Shown here: positions 1 to 11,860 of the stretch, in pieces | How the letters are laid out: every line of letters begins with the position of its first letter | How positions within the stretch are numbered: position 1 is the first letter of the stretch | Assembly (NCBI RefSeq): GCF_015244705.1 | Contig: NZ_JABCQF010000006.1 | Coordinates: 1 to 64,000, forward strand | Direction: 5' to 3' | DNA length: 64,000 bases | From: Gluconobacter potus | GTDB taxonomy: Bacteria; Pseudomonadota; Alphaproteobacteria; Acetobacterales; Acetobacteraceae | Translations under genes and position numbers: made by a program | The notes under the pieces: generated by a model | What the model saw: only the letters and a program-made list of their open reading frames with translations | Database searches by the model: none | Told to the model about the DNA's origin: nothing

Positions 1-16
1 ATTCAATTTTCAAAGA
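1..16 (-). promoter_or_regulatory. rRNA-operon-like leader element (tail of leader, edge of window)
   Basis: On the minus strand these bases read TCTTTGAAAATTGAAT, which resembles the conserved leader element found shortly before 16S rRNA in many bacteria. It lies about 60 bases downstream of the strong minus-strand promoter at 76-104. The expected 16S gene would lie outside the window to the left, so this call is an inference from resemblance and position. Confidence 0.4.
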
Positions 17-75
17 CCATCTTCCCCGCCGCTCCAGAACCCCTCGAAGTGGGCCCCGCCGCGTCGGTGAACGGG

Positions 76-104
76 CTTATACGGGGACCTCAGCAGAGTG
101 TCAA
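76..104 (-). promoter_or_regulatory. near-consensus sigma-70 promoter reading out of the window
   Basis: On the minus strand a -35 box TTGACA (99-104) and a -10 box TATAAG (76-81) are separated by exactly 17 bases, followed by a GC-rich discriminator. This is the best sigma-70 match I saw in the window. Its strength, the GC-rich discriminator and the TCTTTGA leader downstream fit a stable-RNA (rRNA operon) promoter. Confidence 0.6.
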
Positions 105-202
105 ACAGAATCAGACTCACACTTGTCCACATTCCGAAAGCCCTGAAATCCTTAACAAAATCCACTTATCCCCATGACCCATTCCGATTTAGAAATAATA
201 AA

Positions 203-235
203 AAGACAAAAAAAGCGCCTTTTGGGCGCTTTTTC
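203..235. terminator. bidirectional intrinsic terminator
   Basis: A GCGCC/GGCGC stem with a short TTTT-containing loop is flanked by an A-run on the left and a T-run on the right, so it could stop transcription in either direction. It lies between the leftward promoter region and the structured segment at 300-485. Confidence 0.65.
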
Positions 236-299
236 CTGGCATTTTCTTTGAATTTCCCAGTTTGGCGTTCCTTCATCGCCTGTTGGGCAGCCAGAAGCC

Positions 300-485
300 G
301 GCGTTATGACGCCTATCGCCTCACAGAGCGTTCTTGGGGAAAGTCCTCTCCTGCTCCGGGATAGGGTACTAGAGCGAAGCTATGAGGCTTCTGAGTATGA
401 AGCAGCAGGCGTCCTCACTTCCCCAAAGCTTCTGGACACACCCAGATAATACGCTTGATGGTGAGAGACGACGTCATTTCAGGCA
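300..485 (+). ncRNA. candidate structured RNA (6S-like fold), strand uncertain
   Basis: No convincing protein is encoded in 110-588. This segment folds into one long interrupted rod. Nested pairs are ATGACG 306-311 with 472-477, CTCAC 320-324 with GTGAG 461-465, AGCGT 327-331 with 451-455, TTGGGGAA 334-341 with TTCCCCAA 419-426, and CCTGCT 350-355 with AGCAGG 404-409. A small side hairpin (431-435 with 442-446) sits on the 3' arm, and an apical GAAGC/GCTTC hairpin lies near 375-392. A closing stem, a bubble carrying a 3' side hairpin and a long apical stem are the architecture of 6S RNA. I have no primary-sequence match to 6S. Plus strand is preferred because the terminator at 530-566 would follow it. 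Confidence 0.35.
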
Positions 486-529
486 ACCACGCATGCCTGC
501 GGATGAAGGGTTTTGGAAAAATGGCAAAG

Positions 530-566
530 AAAAACCCGCTTCACCTTGCGATGAAGCGGGTTTTTC
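530..566. terminator. bidirectional intrinsic terminator after atpC
   Basis: AAACCCGCTTC pairs with GAAGCGGGTTT, with A/T runs on both sides. It lies 20-odd bases beyond the atpC stop and is the obvious end of the minus-strand ATP synthase operon. The T-run on the plus strand would also end any transcript coming from the 300-485 segment. Confidence 0.8.
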
Positions 567-588
567 AAATGTGGTCTGAAAAATCGGA

Positions 589-1005
589 TCAGGCCGGACC
601 GTGTTCCTGAACGGCTTCCAGTTCGGCACGGACCGACTGCAGTTCGCGACTGATCTGGTCGTGCATGTCCACGTCGTTCGGACCGATTTCGGCCCAACGG
701 CTTTCCAGGTCGCGCAGACGGCTCTTTGCTTCATCCACGGACAGCTCACTCATGAGCTGCGCGGAGTCGGCCAGAATGGTGCAGTGATCAGCGCCCATAT
801 CGGCAAAACCGCCCGTCACGAAGTAACGGTCTACGATCTTGTCACCCTGATAAAGGGCCACAACGCCGCCCCGCAGCTGAAGCATCAGCGGTGCGCGGTC
901 CGGCATGGCTGCAATATCGCCCTCCATGCCCGGGACCACGGCCATGTCGACTTCACGTTCGACAAGGCGCTTTTCCGGGCTGACGATCTCGATGCGAAGC
1001 GGCAT
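589..1005 (-). CDS. atpC: F1 ATP synthase epsilon subunit
   Basis: Epsilon is the small central-stalk subunit that sits against gamma and modulates ATP hydrolysis. The 138-residue product has the family length. It begins with the beta-sandwich segment (LRIEIVSPEKRLVEREVDM, then PGMEGDIAAMPDRAPL and GGFADM) and ends in a charged two-helix region (residues 90-135). It is the last gene of atpHAGDC, four bases after atpD, and is followed by a terminator. Identification rests on sequence and operon position. Confidence 0.97.
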   Translation of the reverse strand: MPLRIEIVSPEKRLVEREVDMAVVPGMEGDIAAMPDRAPLMLQLRGGVVALYQGDKIVDRYFVTGGFADMGADHCTILADSAQLMSELSVDEAKSRLRDLESRWAEIGPNDVDMHDQISRELQSVRAELEAVQEHGPA

Positions 1006-1009
1006 CGGA

Positions 1010-3386
<2,377 letters not shown>

Positions 3387-3395
3387 GGGCTATCC

Positions 3396-4930
<1,535 letters not shown>

Positions 4931-4934
<4 letters not shown>

Positions 4935-5503
4935 GCGGCTCCCTTCATGGCGTTCTGCAGGCGGGTCAGGCGCCCGGCGATCGAAGTATCAAACAGTGTG
5001 GAACCGATCCGCACGGTCATGCCGCCAAGCAGGGCGGCGTCCGTACGTTCGGTCATGGACACGCGGCTGTAGCCGGCTTCGGCCAGACGGGCCTGAAGCT
5101 GGATGCGCTGCGTATCGGTCAGAGGCTGTGCGGAGCGGACCTCGGCAACGACTTCACCACGAAGGGCGGAATCAAGCGCCAGGACACCGTCCAGAATGGA
5201 TGCAAGATCAGGCAGGCGACGGTTTTCGGCGATGACACCAACAAAACGGCGCAGGACGTCCCCGAAACCGAGCTTCGACATCAGGACGTTCGAAACCGTC
5301 CGGCCCTGACGGATATCCATCCGGGCATCAGCCAGGAATTTCCGCAGATCGTCGCTTTCGGCAATGGCGGCACGCAGCGCCTTCACTTCACCCAGAACGT
5401 CGGAAAGATTTCCCTGCTCCGAAGCGAGGTCATAAAGCGCACGGGCATAGCGCTGGGCCAAGCCCCCTGTATGTCCAACCTGCGGCACCTGTGTCACCGT
5501 CAC
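4931..5503 (-). CDS. atpH: F1 ATP synthase delta subunit
   Basis: Delta caps the F1 head and joins it to the peripheral stalk. The recognisable family sequence starts at [18 protein letters not shown] and ends at [20 protein letters not shown], both hallmarks of AtpH. The open frame extends upstream to an ATG at 5635, but that would add about 44 residues unlike the family. I chose the GTG at 5503, giving 190 residues; GTG 5497 is also possible. It is the first gene of the F1 operon and overlaps atpA by 4 bases. Confidence 0.93.
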
Positions 5504-5831
5504 ACGCGTGTTCCGTCTCACTAAATCCGCCGCAGAGTGCGGCCGGAACCGGCTTATCCGGCTCCTTGCATCAAAACTGTCCGGACCGGGCATACACGTT
5601 CCTGCGCAGGATTCGTCTGAAACCCGGTCCTCCACTTGGCGCCGCCTCTAGCACGCTGTCCTGTTCCTGCGCAACCGAGACGATACGCAAATCCCCCTTC
5701 ATCCGCCCACCAGTCGGACGAAGGTTTGCGTTTTCCCCAGCCGGACTGGCATGACGGGGGTTCCACAGTGATTTTTCGGGGGTTCTTTACTTCCGTCCAA
5801 CACACTCCCTCCCAACAGCCACGGAAACCCG
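5504..5831. promoter_or_regulatory. intergenic region between divergent atpH and exported cupin
   Basis: About 330 bases with no convincing gene. It must contain the promoter of the leftward atp operon and that of the rightward cupin gene. I could not pick out a clear -35/-10 pair. A loose inverted motif (CAGTCGGAC, later CCGGACTGG) lies at about 5711-5750. Confidence 0.4.
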
Positions 5832-6395
5832 ATGACCATCCAGAAGCGCCTCTTTTTCCTGCTGGGCGCCCTGTCCGTCCCCGCCCTTCCTGTCCCGGCC
5901 CTGACCACGGCGGCCCGAGCGACCCCTGTCGAGGACAAACCGTCTTTCCCGACCATTTCCTACTGGGACAACTGGACCGATCCGCAGGGCGTCACGCATC
6001 TGACCAAGTGCAAGATGTCGACATTCCATGAGGATTCGATCACGCCGACCGAAGCCCCGGACGCAGACAAGGTCATGCTCAGCACTCCCCATGACGGACC
6101 TGCAACGGTGACGATACGGGTTCAGCCCCCGCACTGGAAAGGCGGGTGGAACGAGAGCCATCAGGTCCAATGGATTGTACCGCTGTCGGGAATCTATTTC
6201 GTCAAGGCGATGGACGGGACCAGCGTGGAACTGAATCCGGGTGACGTCCTGCTCAGTGAGGATGTGGCTCCGGTCGCTCACGGTACCGATCCGAAAGGCC
6301 ATCAGTCAGGCAATGTAGGAGATGCCGCTGTCGCCCTGCAGATTCTCAAGTTCGGAGAAGCGACACCATCACATGTCCCCTGTCAGGGGCAGTAA
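5832..6395 (+). CDS. exported cupin-fold protein of unknown function
   Basis: A 187-residue protein with an N-terminal signal peptide (MTIQKRLFFLLGALS, cleavage likely after the ATPAR/ARA region near residue 30). The mature part reads like a single small beta-barrel: WNESHQVQWIVPLSGIYFVKAMDGTSVELNPGD is the usual cupin pattern in which a ligand-binding strand is followed by a glycine turn and a G-D strand. The second cupin motif has VAPVAHGTD. No catalytic role can be assigned. RBS GGAAA lies just upstream. Transcribed alone, convergent with tRNA-Gly. Confidence 0.7.
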   Translation: MTIQKRLFFLLGALSVPALPVPALTTAARATPVEDKPSFPTISYWDNWTDPQGVTHLTKCKMSTFHEDSITPTEAPDADKVMLSTPHDGPATVTIRVQPPHWKGGWNESHQVQWIVPLSGIYFVKAMDGTSVELNPGDVLLSEDVAPVAHGTDPKGHQSGNVGDAAVALQILKFGEATPSHVPCQGQ

Positions 6396-6423
6396 GGCGA
6401 CGATATCGATTTTGGAGGGAATC

Positions 6424-6497
6424 TGGAGCGGGCGAAGGGAATCGAACCCTCCTAAGAAGCTTGGAAGGCTACTGCATTACCACTATGCTACGCCCGC
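6424..6497 (-). tRNA. tRNA-Gly (anticodon TCC)
   Basis: On the minus strand the 74-base segment folds as a cloverleaf. The acceptor stem is GCGGGCG/CGCCCGC, the anticodon loop contains TTCCAA with anticodon TCC, and the T-arm has GGTTCGATTCC. The 3' CCA is encoded. It lies downstream of, and convergent with, the exported cupin gene. Confidence 0.96.
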
Positions 6498-6666
6498 TCA
6501 GATGGGAGTGTCCTTACTCCAACTCTTCCCGCGCCCGCAAGAGGGGAAAATCCAAAATGGAAATTCCACAACAAAGATGTTCAGGGCACTTGACTTTTAC
6601 TCCTGAACATTCTCTTTTGCGGCCACTGTCGCTGGCATGACGTTTCAAGACGTCCTGCCCGATGAT

Positions 6667-6743
6667 AGGGGTGTAGCTCAATTGGCTAGAGCGCCGGTCT
6701 CCAAAACCGGAGGTTGAGAGTTCGAGACCCTCCGCCCCTGCCA
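6667..6743 (+). tRNA. tRNA-Trp (anticodon CCA)
   Basis: A 77-base cloverleaf with acceptor AGGGGTG/CGCCCCT, the D-arm AGCTCAATTGGCTAGAGC, an anticodon loop TCTCCAAAA giving anticodon CCA, the T-arm GAGTTCGAGAC, and an encoded CCA. It directly precedes secE, a linkage seen in many bacteria, and is probably cotranscribed with secE-nusG. Confidence 0.97.
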
Positions 6744-6805
6744 CTCCTTCTCGCCGGATGTCCTTCCCGACACCGGGAGCGGGATTTTCACTTGATTCGA
6801 GGACG

Positions 6806-7060
6806 ATGGTGTCGGTCAGTACCCCGAAAGACGAGTCGCGGAAAACGGCGCCTCAAAAGAGCGGATCCGGCTTCAATCTGGTGGCCTACGTCCGTGACGT
6901 GCGCGCCGAAGCGAAGCGTGTCACGTGGCCGACCCGTCGCAACACCCTGATCACGTCAGGTGCCGTGCTCGTCATGGTTACGGTGACCTGCATCTTCTTC
7001 TTCATCGTGGACCAGGTGATCGGCCTCGGCGTCCGCGAACTTTTTGGCGTTGGAGGCTAG
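6806..7060 (+). CDS. secE: preprotein translocase subunit SecE
   Basis: SecE is the small clamp subunit of the SecYEG channel in the inner membrane. The 84-residue product has the conserved amphipathic segment VAYVRDVRAEAKRVTWPTRR followed by one membrane helix (SGAVLVMVTVTCIFFFIVDQ). I chose the ATG at 6806, preceded by GAGGA, over an in-frame ATG at 6758 because the latter adds an unrelated 16 residues. It lies 9 bases before nusG and downstream of tRNA-Trp. Confidence 0.95.
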   Translation: MVSVSTPKDESRKTAPQKSGSGFNLVAYVRDVRAEAKRVTWPTRRNTLITSGAVLVMVTVTCIFFFIVDQVIGLGVRELFGVGG

Positions 7061-7069
7061 GTTCGCACC

Positions 7070-7600
7070 ATGGCGAAGCGTTGGTACGTTGTGCATGTCT
7101 ATTCCGGATTCGAGAAGAAGATCGCGAGTCACATCCAGGAACAGGCTGCACAGAAGGGCCTTTCCGACCATTTCGAACAGATTCTTGTTCCTTCCGAAGA
7201 CATCACGGAAATGCGCCGCGGCCGTAAGGTCAATGCAGAGCGCAAGTTTTTCCCGGGCTATGTTCTCGTCAAGATGGAGCTGACGGACGAGGCCTGGCAT
7301 CTCGTCAAGGATACGCCCAAGGTGACGGGCTTCCTCGGAACCCGCAACCGTCCGACCCCTATTACGGCAGCCGAAGCCGACCGGATCATGAAGCAGGCCC
7401 AGGAAGGCGTTGAGCGTCCCCGTTCCAGCCTGTCCTTCGAGATCGGCGAGCAGGTTCGCGTGGCCGATGGTCCGTTCACGTCCTTCACCGGCATGATCGA
7501 GGATGTCGACGACGAGCGTCAGCGCCTCAAGGTCAGCGTCTCCATCTTCGGCCGCTCCACGCCGGTCGATCTGGACTTCACACAGGTCGAGAAGCTCTAA
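7070..7600 (+). CDS. nusG: transcription termination/antitermination factor NusG
   Basis: NusG binds RNA polymerase, suppresses pausing and bridges to Rho or the ribosome. The 176-residue protein has the NGN domain (KRWYVVHVYSGFEKKI, FFPGYVLVKMELTDEAW, VTGFLG) and a C-terminal KOW domain (GEQVRVADGPFTSFTGMIEDV). Length is normal. It follows secE by 9 bases. A terminator follows directly rather than the rplK gene that usually comes after nusG. Confidence 0.98.
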   Translation: MAKRWYVVHVYSGFEKKIASHIQEQAAQKGLSDHFEQILVPSEDITEMRRGRKVNAERKFFPGYVLVKMELTDEAWHLVKDTPKVTGFLGTRNRPTPITAAEADRIMKQAQEGVERPRSSLSFEIGEQVRVADGPFTSFTGMIEDVDDERQRLKVSVSIFGRSTPVDLDFTQVEKL

Positions 7601-7624
7601 GTCTTTTCAGGTTCTATTTTTTCC

Positions 7625-7663
7625 AACAAAAAAGGCTCCCTTTCGGGAGCCTTTTTTGTTGGT
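7625..7663. terminator. bidirectional intrinsic terminator between nusG and pqiC
   Basis: The stem AAGGCTCCC/GGGAGCCTT with loop TTTC is flanked by AACAAAAA and TTTTTGTT, so it forms a long perfect hairpin readable from both sides. It ends the rightward secE-nusG transcript and the leftward pqi operon. Confidence 0.9.
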
Positions 7664-7679
7664 GCACCTGCTGATTTTC

Positions 7680-8297
7680 TCAGTCCTTCAGGGGCGCCGG
7701 CAGAACGCGCAATTTTGCGGCCGCCTGATCCGCGATGCTGGCAACACCCTGACTAAGCGCTGCTGTCAGCTTTGCCGTGCTGGACGCGACGGGCTCTGGC
7801 GACTGCCACACCACAGGCGTGGTCATCACGGGACCGATCATCTTTCCGGCCGGATGAACGGACAGCATTCCCGTCACGAGTGCGTGTCCGGCCGAATCGG
7901 CTTCGAAATTACGGATGGTCAGTTCCACATAGGCCGCAGGCGTCGTCGTGACTGCATCATCCTGCGCGAAGACGGTCGTGCCCGGCAGACGCTGCGCCAG
8001 ATCGGTCATCAGCGTATGGCCCAGCATGTCCGGAAGCGCCTCGCTCCAGCTGCTGCCCGAAGCCAGCTTGGTCTGGTAATCCTCACTGGCCTTCACGATC
8101 GTGTCGCGATCAAGTCGCGCGCTCACAACAGGCGTCCGGACCTCGACCACGGCGGGACCTCCCGCCTGGGACACACCCGGCAGAGGGGCCAGCGTATAGA
8201 GCGTCGGATCGCTGCTGCAGGCCGAGAGGAGGCCCGTCAGCCCCAGAGCCCCCACCAGGGACAGGAAACGAAGGCGGGACGTCGAAGACTGTGTCAT
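7680..8297 (-). CDS. pqiC: PqiC-type outer-membrane lipoprotein (ABC transport auxiliary component)
   Basis: A 205-residue lipoprotein: signal peptide with lipobox LLSAC (Cys near residue 27), followed by the ABC-type auxiliary lipoprotein (DUF330) pattern YTLAPLPG, VVEVRTPVVSARLDRDTIV, and DMLGHTLMTDLAQRLPG. In E. coli PqiC works with the MCE protein PqiB and the membrane protein PqiA in phospholipid movement between membranes. It is the last gene of pqiA-pqiB-pqiC, 3 bases after pqiB. Confidence 0.88.
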   Translation of the reverse strand: MTQSSTSRLRFLSLVGALGLTGLLSACSSDPTLYTLAPLPGVSQAGGPAVVEVRTPVVSARLDRDTIVKASEDYQTKLASGSSWSEALPDMLGHTLMTDLAQRLPGTTVFAQDDAVTTTPAAYVELTIRNFEADSAGHALVTGMLSVHPAGKMIGPVMTTPVVWQSPEPVASSTAKLTAALSQGVASIADQAAAKLRVLPAPLKD

Positions 8298-8300
8298 GGC

Positions 8301-9983
8301 TCAGTTCCTGCGGCCGGTGATGAGAGCGGAAGGATGGTGATCCAGATAATCCGTGAGGAACCGCAGGGAGCGGGACATCTGGGTCAGCTGGGTGATCATG
8401 TTCTGAAGGCTGCGGTGGAAATCCGTATCGCCGCCATAAGCCCCCAGAACCGACTGGGCGTTCGCCAGCGTGCCCTGCAGACCCTTCATCAGCGCCGGCA
8501 GGTTCTGGTTGGCGGTTTTCGTCAGCCTGCTCAGGTTCTGTAGCGAATCGCGCAGCGCCGCGAGGGACTGCGTGACTTCCGGGCTGTTCAGACGGCCATC
8601 TGCATGCGCCAGAAGATCGTTCACGTGACCACCGATTTCGGTCAGCGGCATTGCCGCGATCTTGTCGGTAATGGTGGAGACAGACTCCATGATTCCGTCC
8701 ATTCCCCCAGCCTGGCTGGGGAGAACGGCAACGTCGCCTTCATAGGTCAGGGCCGTGACAGGGGCGTTCTTGACGAATTGCAGGGCGATCATGGATTCGC
8801 CGGTCAGGAAGCTGGCGCTCTGAACCGAGGCGCGCATTCCGTCAGCCACAAAGGCCTGGAGATACTTCTCGACGGGCGGCTCCTTGCTGTTCTCGATCCG
8901 GTCATCCCAGTTGGACAGCATACGCTCCGGCTCAAGCTCCATATCCACACGAACGCGGGGAAGCTTTGTGGGACCTTCGAGAAGGAGCCGGACATCGGTG
9001 ACAGTGCCGATCTGCAGGCCGAACATGGTGACCTGACTGCCGTTCGTCAGGCCTTTGACGGAGGAGTTGATGTAGGTCACGACACGCAGGCGCTTGTGAT
9101 AGCGCGCGTTATCGGCGTCAGCTTCACTGGCATAGAGCTTGAAGACGGAATTGGCCGGCGCATCGGGCAGATCGATGTTGCGACGACGCTCCGGCAGACC
9201 AAAGGCAATGCCGCCAGAGAACAGGGCCTGAAGCGATTTGAGCTGGACCTTCAGACCACCGGCACCGAGACCGACCTGAACGCCGGAGACGTTCCAGAAA
9301 CGGCTGTCCGTGCGCAGATAGTGGTCATAGGGCTCCTTGACGAAAGCCTGGATGACGATGGGCCCCTTCCCGCCCGGCGGCATCGTGTAACCCAGCACCT
9401 CACCCACCTGAAGGTCGCGGAAAAAGACCGGCGATCCCGGACCGAGCGAGCCCAGCGACGGGGACACGAGCCAGAACGTCTCGCCTGGCTGGTCGGACCG
9501 CACGCCCGGCGGGGATTCGAGGCCCTTGAAGAATTTCTGGTAGTGGCCGTCATCGCTTCCCGGATCCAGGGCGATATAGGCGCCGGAGAACAGTGTATCG
9601 AGACCGGTGATGCTGGCGCCGTTGATCCGCGGACGCACGACCCAGAACCGGGTGTGGTCGGTCAGGATATGCGCGCTGTTGGCGTTCATCTGCACCGTGA
9701 CGTCGACATGTTTCATGTCGTCACTCAGGGTGATGTCCTGAACCGTACCCAGCGTCACGGCCTTGTTCTTCACCTGCGTCTGGCCCGGAGTCAGGCCATC
9801 CGCCGTTTCAAACGTAATGGTGATGACGGGACCACGCGTGGCAAAATGCTCCCACGCCAGCCATCCGGCGATGAGGATGGCCACCACCGGAATCAGCAGA
9901 ATGAGGGAGAAGCGGGTGCGGCGCACCGGGGCTTCCTTCGGCGAGACCGTTGGCTCCCCCCGGTTGTTTCGGGAATCGCTCAC
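8301..9983 (-). CDS. pqiB: MCE-domain lipid transport protein PqiB
   Basis: A 560-residue protein with a cytoplasmic N-tail, one membrane helix (FSLILLIPVVAILIAGWLAW, residues 25-44) and three periplasmic MCE domains, each recognisable by a strand such as GPVITITFETADGLTPGQTQ or VVTYINSSVKGLTNGSQVTM. The C-terminal 130 residues are helical (NDLLAHADGRL, LAALRDSLQNLSRLTKTANQ) and would form the needle seen in PqiB. It overlaps pqiA by 4 bases (ATGA). Confidence 0.93.
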   Translation of the reverse strand: MSDSRNNRGEPTVSPKEAPVRRTRFSLILLIPVVAILIAGWLAWEHFATRGPVITITFETADGLTPGQTQVKNKAVTLGTVQDITLSDDMKHVDVTVQMNANSAHILTDHTRFWVVRPRINGASITGLDTLFSGAYIALDPGSDDGHYQKFFKGLESPPGVRSDQPGETFWLVSPSLGSLGPGSPVFFRDLQVGEVLGYTMPPGGKGPIVIQAFVKEPYDHYLRTDSRFWNVSGVQVGLGAGGLKVQLKSLQALFSGGIAFGLPERRRNIDLPDAPANSVFKLYASEADADNARYHKRLRVVTYINSSVKGLTNGSQVTMFGLQIGTVTDVRLLLEGPTKLPRVRVDMELEPERMLSNWDDRIENSKEPPVEKYLQAFVADGMRASVQSASFLTGESMIALQFVKNAPVTALTYEGDVAVLPSQAGGMDGIMESVSTITDKIAAMPLTEIGGHVNDLLAHADGRLNSPEVTQSLAALRDSLQNLSRLTKTANQNLPALMKGLQGTLANAQSVLGAYGGDTDFHRSLQNMITQLTQMSRSLRFLTDYLDHHPSALITGRRN

Positions 9984-11464
9984 GCGCGTCCAGGCTCCAT
10001 GTCAGTAGGGTCAGAAGAAGGCAGGTGCGGCACAGGATCGGACGGAGACGACGTCTCCGGCTCCCTGGTGTCCGCTGCGGGGCCTGCGACCGCGCCGTTG
10101 AGGCCGGCTGCATCCCACATGCCGCGGGGATCGAAAAGCTCTGCGGCGAAAATGGTCAGGATCACGACCAGCGCAAAGCAGACCATCCCCGGATCGGCTG
10201 TGACATTGGCCAGAAAGCCGAAATGCACGACAGCGACGAGGATGGAAATCATGAAGACGTCGATCATGGACCAGCGGCCGATGATGACGACGAGACGGTA
10301 GAGTTTCGCCAGATGCCTGAGCTGCCAGCGGCCTCCGAGGCGGGTGCTGATGATCATGATCGTCAGGGCGACGATCTTGAGGACGGGCACGGTGATACTG
10401 GCGAACAGCACCAGCAGGGAGAGCGGGATCATTCCCGCCTGCCACAACTCGATCACGCCACTGATGATGGTGCTGGGCGCACCGTGGCCGACCTTGGTGT
10501 AGGTCATGACCGGCAACAGGTTGGCCGGCAGATAGAACACGACGCCAGCCACGAGAAGACATGTAGCCGAGGCGAGGCTCTGTGGCTTGCGACGACGCAG
10601 AATCTGCCCGCAACGGGGACAGTCACCCATGTCCTGTTCCTGCGGCACGGTATGGTCGAAGGCCAGGACCAGATTGCAGGCGTGGCAGGACAGCATGTTC
10701 TCCACGGGGGGGATGACGCCATTGCGGGCGTCCAGATGAGCGACATCCAGCAGATGACCCTGATGGTCATCGAGCTGGGAACGGATATCGCGGCTGCGCC
10801 AGATCCGTTCGGCGTCGAAAGTCGAGTCCACGGCGGCCATGCTCAGCATCAGGCCACCCAACAGATAGACGCCAGGCTGAAGGATGACGAGAGCGAGGTC
10901 CACGAGCTTGGTGTAGGCCACCAGAACGCCGAGGACATACACCTCCACCATCGACCAGCCGCGCAGGCGGTCGTACCAGGTGAGGAGACGCGGGGTCCAG
11001 TCAGGCATCTGGGGACGGGAGGCACCAAAAAGGATAGCCGCCATCAGACCAATGATGACGCCGGGCATAAGGATCGTCACCAGAGCGACGAGAACGCCGA
11101 TCGCACCATAGCCCTGATGGCCGAGTTCGATCGGGCCGCTCATCAGTGAGACCGTGTTTTCACGTCCGTAGACGTTCAGGGTCATGAGGGAACTGATGAG
11201 GAGCGTGACGTAGAGCGCGGCGGACGTAATGCAGAAAGCGGCGGGGGCACCGATCAGGGATGTCCTGCGGCGACGGGCAAGCTGGCAGCCGCAGCGCAGG
11301 CATTCGGCGAGATGACCGGGTTTCAGGCGCGGAACATGCTGGAAGAGACCGCAGGTCGGGCATTCCCGCAGACCTTCCACCGCGTGGATGGATGCGTGGG
11401 GCTCCTGACTGCGGGAAAAGCTGACGGCGTTGCGCCACAGTCGTTTATGAAAACGGTCAGACAT
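9980..11464 (-). CDS. pqiA: paraquat-inducible protein A family membrane protein
   Basis: A 494-residue inner-membrane protein made of two PqiA repeats, each with a rubredoxin-like zinc ribbon followed by four membrane helices. The first ribbon is CPTCGLFQ...CLRCGCQ (residues 37-62); the second is CHACNLVL...CPRCGQIL (about 265-290). It is first in pqiABC. PqiA probably anchors the MCE complex in the inner membrane. The neighbouring MCE and lipoprotein genes make the assignment firm. Confidence 0.93.
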   Translation of the reverse strand: MSDRFHKRLWRNAVSFSRSQEPHASIHAVEGLRECPTCGLFQHVPRLKPGHLAECLRCGCQLARRRRTSLIGAPAAFCITSAALYVTLLISSLMTLNVYGRENTVSLMSGPIELGHQGYGAIGVLVALVTILMPGVIIGLMAAILFGASRPQMPDWTPRLLTWYDRLRGWSMVEVYVLGVLVAYTKLVDLALVILQPGVYLLGGLMLSMAAVDSTFDAERIWRSRDIRSQLDDHQGHLLDVAHLDARNGVIPPVENMLSCHACNLVLAFDHTVPQEQDMGDCPRCGQILRRRKPQSLASATCLLVAGVVFYLPANLLPVMTYTKVGHGAPSTIISGVIELWQAGMIPLSLLVLFASITVPVLKIVALTIMIISTRLGGRWQLRHLAKLYRLVVIIGRWSMIDVFMISILVAVVHFGFLANVTADPGMVCFALVVILTIFAAELFDPRGMWDAAGLNGAVAGPAADTREPETSSPSDPVPHLPSSDPTDMEPGRA

Positions 11465-11705
11465 CGGGCTCCTAACCTAACGCAGGGAGCCGTCTTTTGA
11501 CAGTCCGCCCTCCTCGGGCAGCCCTCCGCATCGGGATATCGGGACTCATCGTAGTCCCATCTCAGGCGGATTGCCCAGAGGAAGCCGGTTTTATCGGCAA
11601 TATTTTGAAAAATTGTGAAGATCCGGGAACCAGCGCATCAGATAATCCCTCTGCCTGCATGACAGGAGAAAGGTATCTCTGATCCGGATTTTCGGAAGAC
11701 CTTGA

Positions 11706-11781
11706 TGGTGCCGGTGAAGAGATTCGAACTCCCGACCCCATCATTACGAATGACGTGCTCTACCAGCTGAGCTACACCGGC
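11706..11781 (-). tRNA. tRNA-Thr (anticodon CGT)
   Basis: On the minus strand 76 bases fold as a cloverleaf. The acceptor is GCCGGTG/CACCGGC, the D-arm AGCTCAGCTGGTAGAGC, the anticodon stem CGTCA/TGATG around loop TTCGTAA (anticodon CGT), and the T-arm GGGAGTTCGAATCTC. CCA is encoded. The roughly 240 bases between it and pqiA show no gene. Confidence 0.96.
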
Positions 11782-11860
11782 GCACCCATCAAGGTGGGCG
11801 CGTTCTAACCGAGCCCTCGGGGCTTGGCAAGCCGGAAAATGCACAAACCGTGTCGGGATC

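Noticed and set aside
300-485. RNase P RNA, SRP RNA or tmRNA
   Set aside because: It has a GGAAAGTCC-like string reminiscent of RNase P but lacks the other conserved regions; SRP and tmRNA hallmarks are absent.
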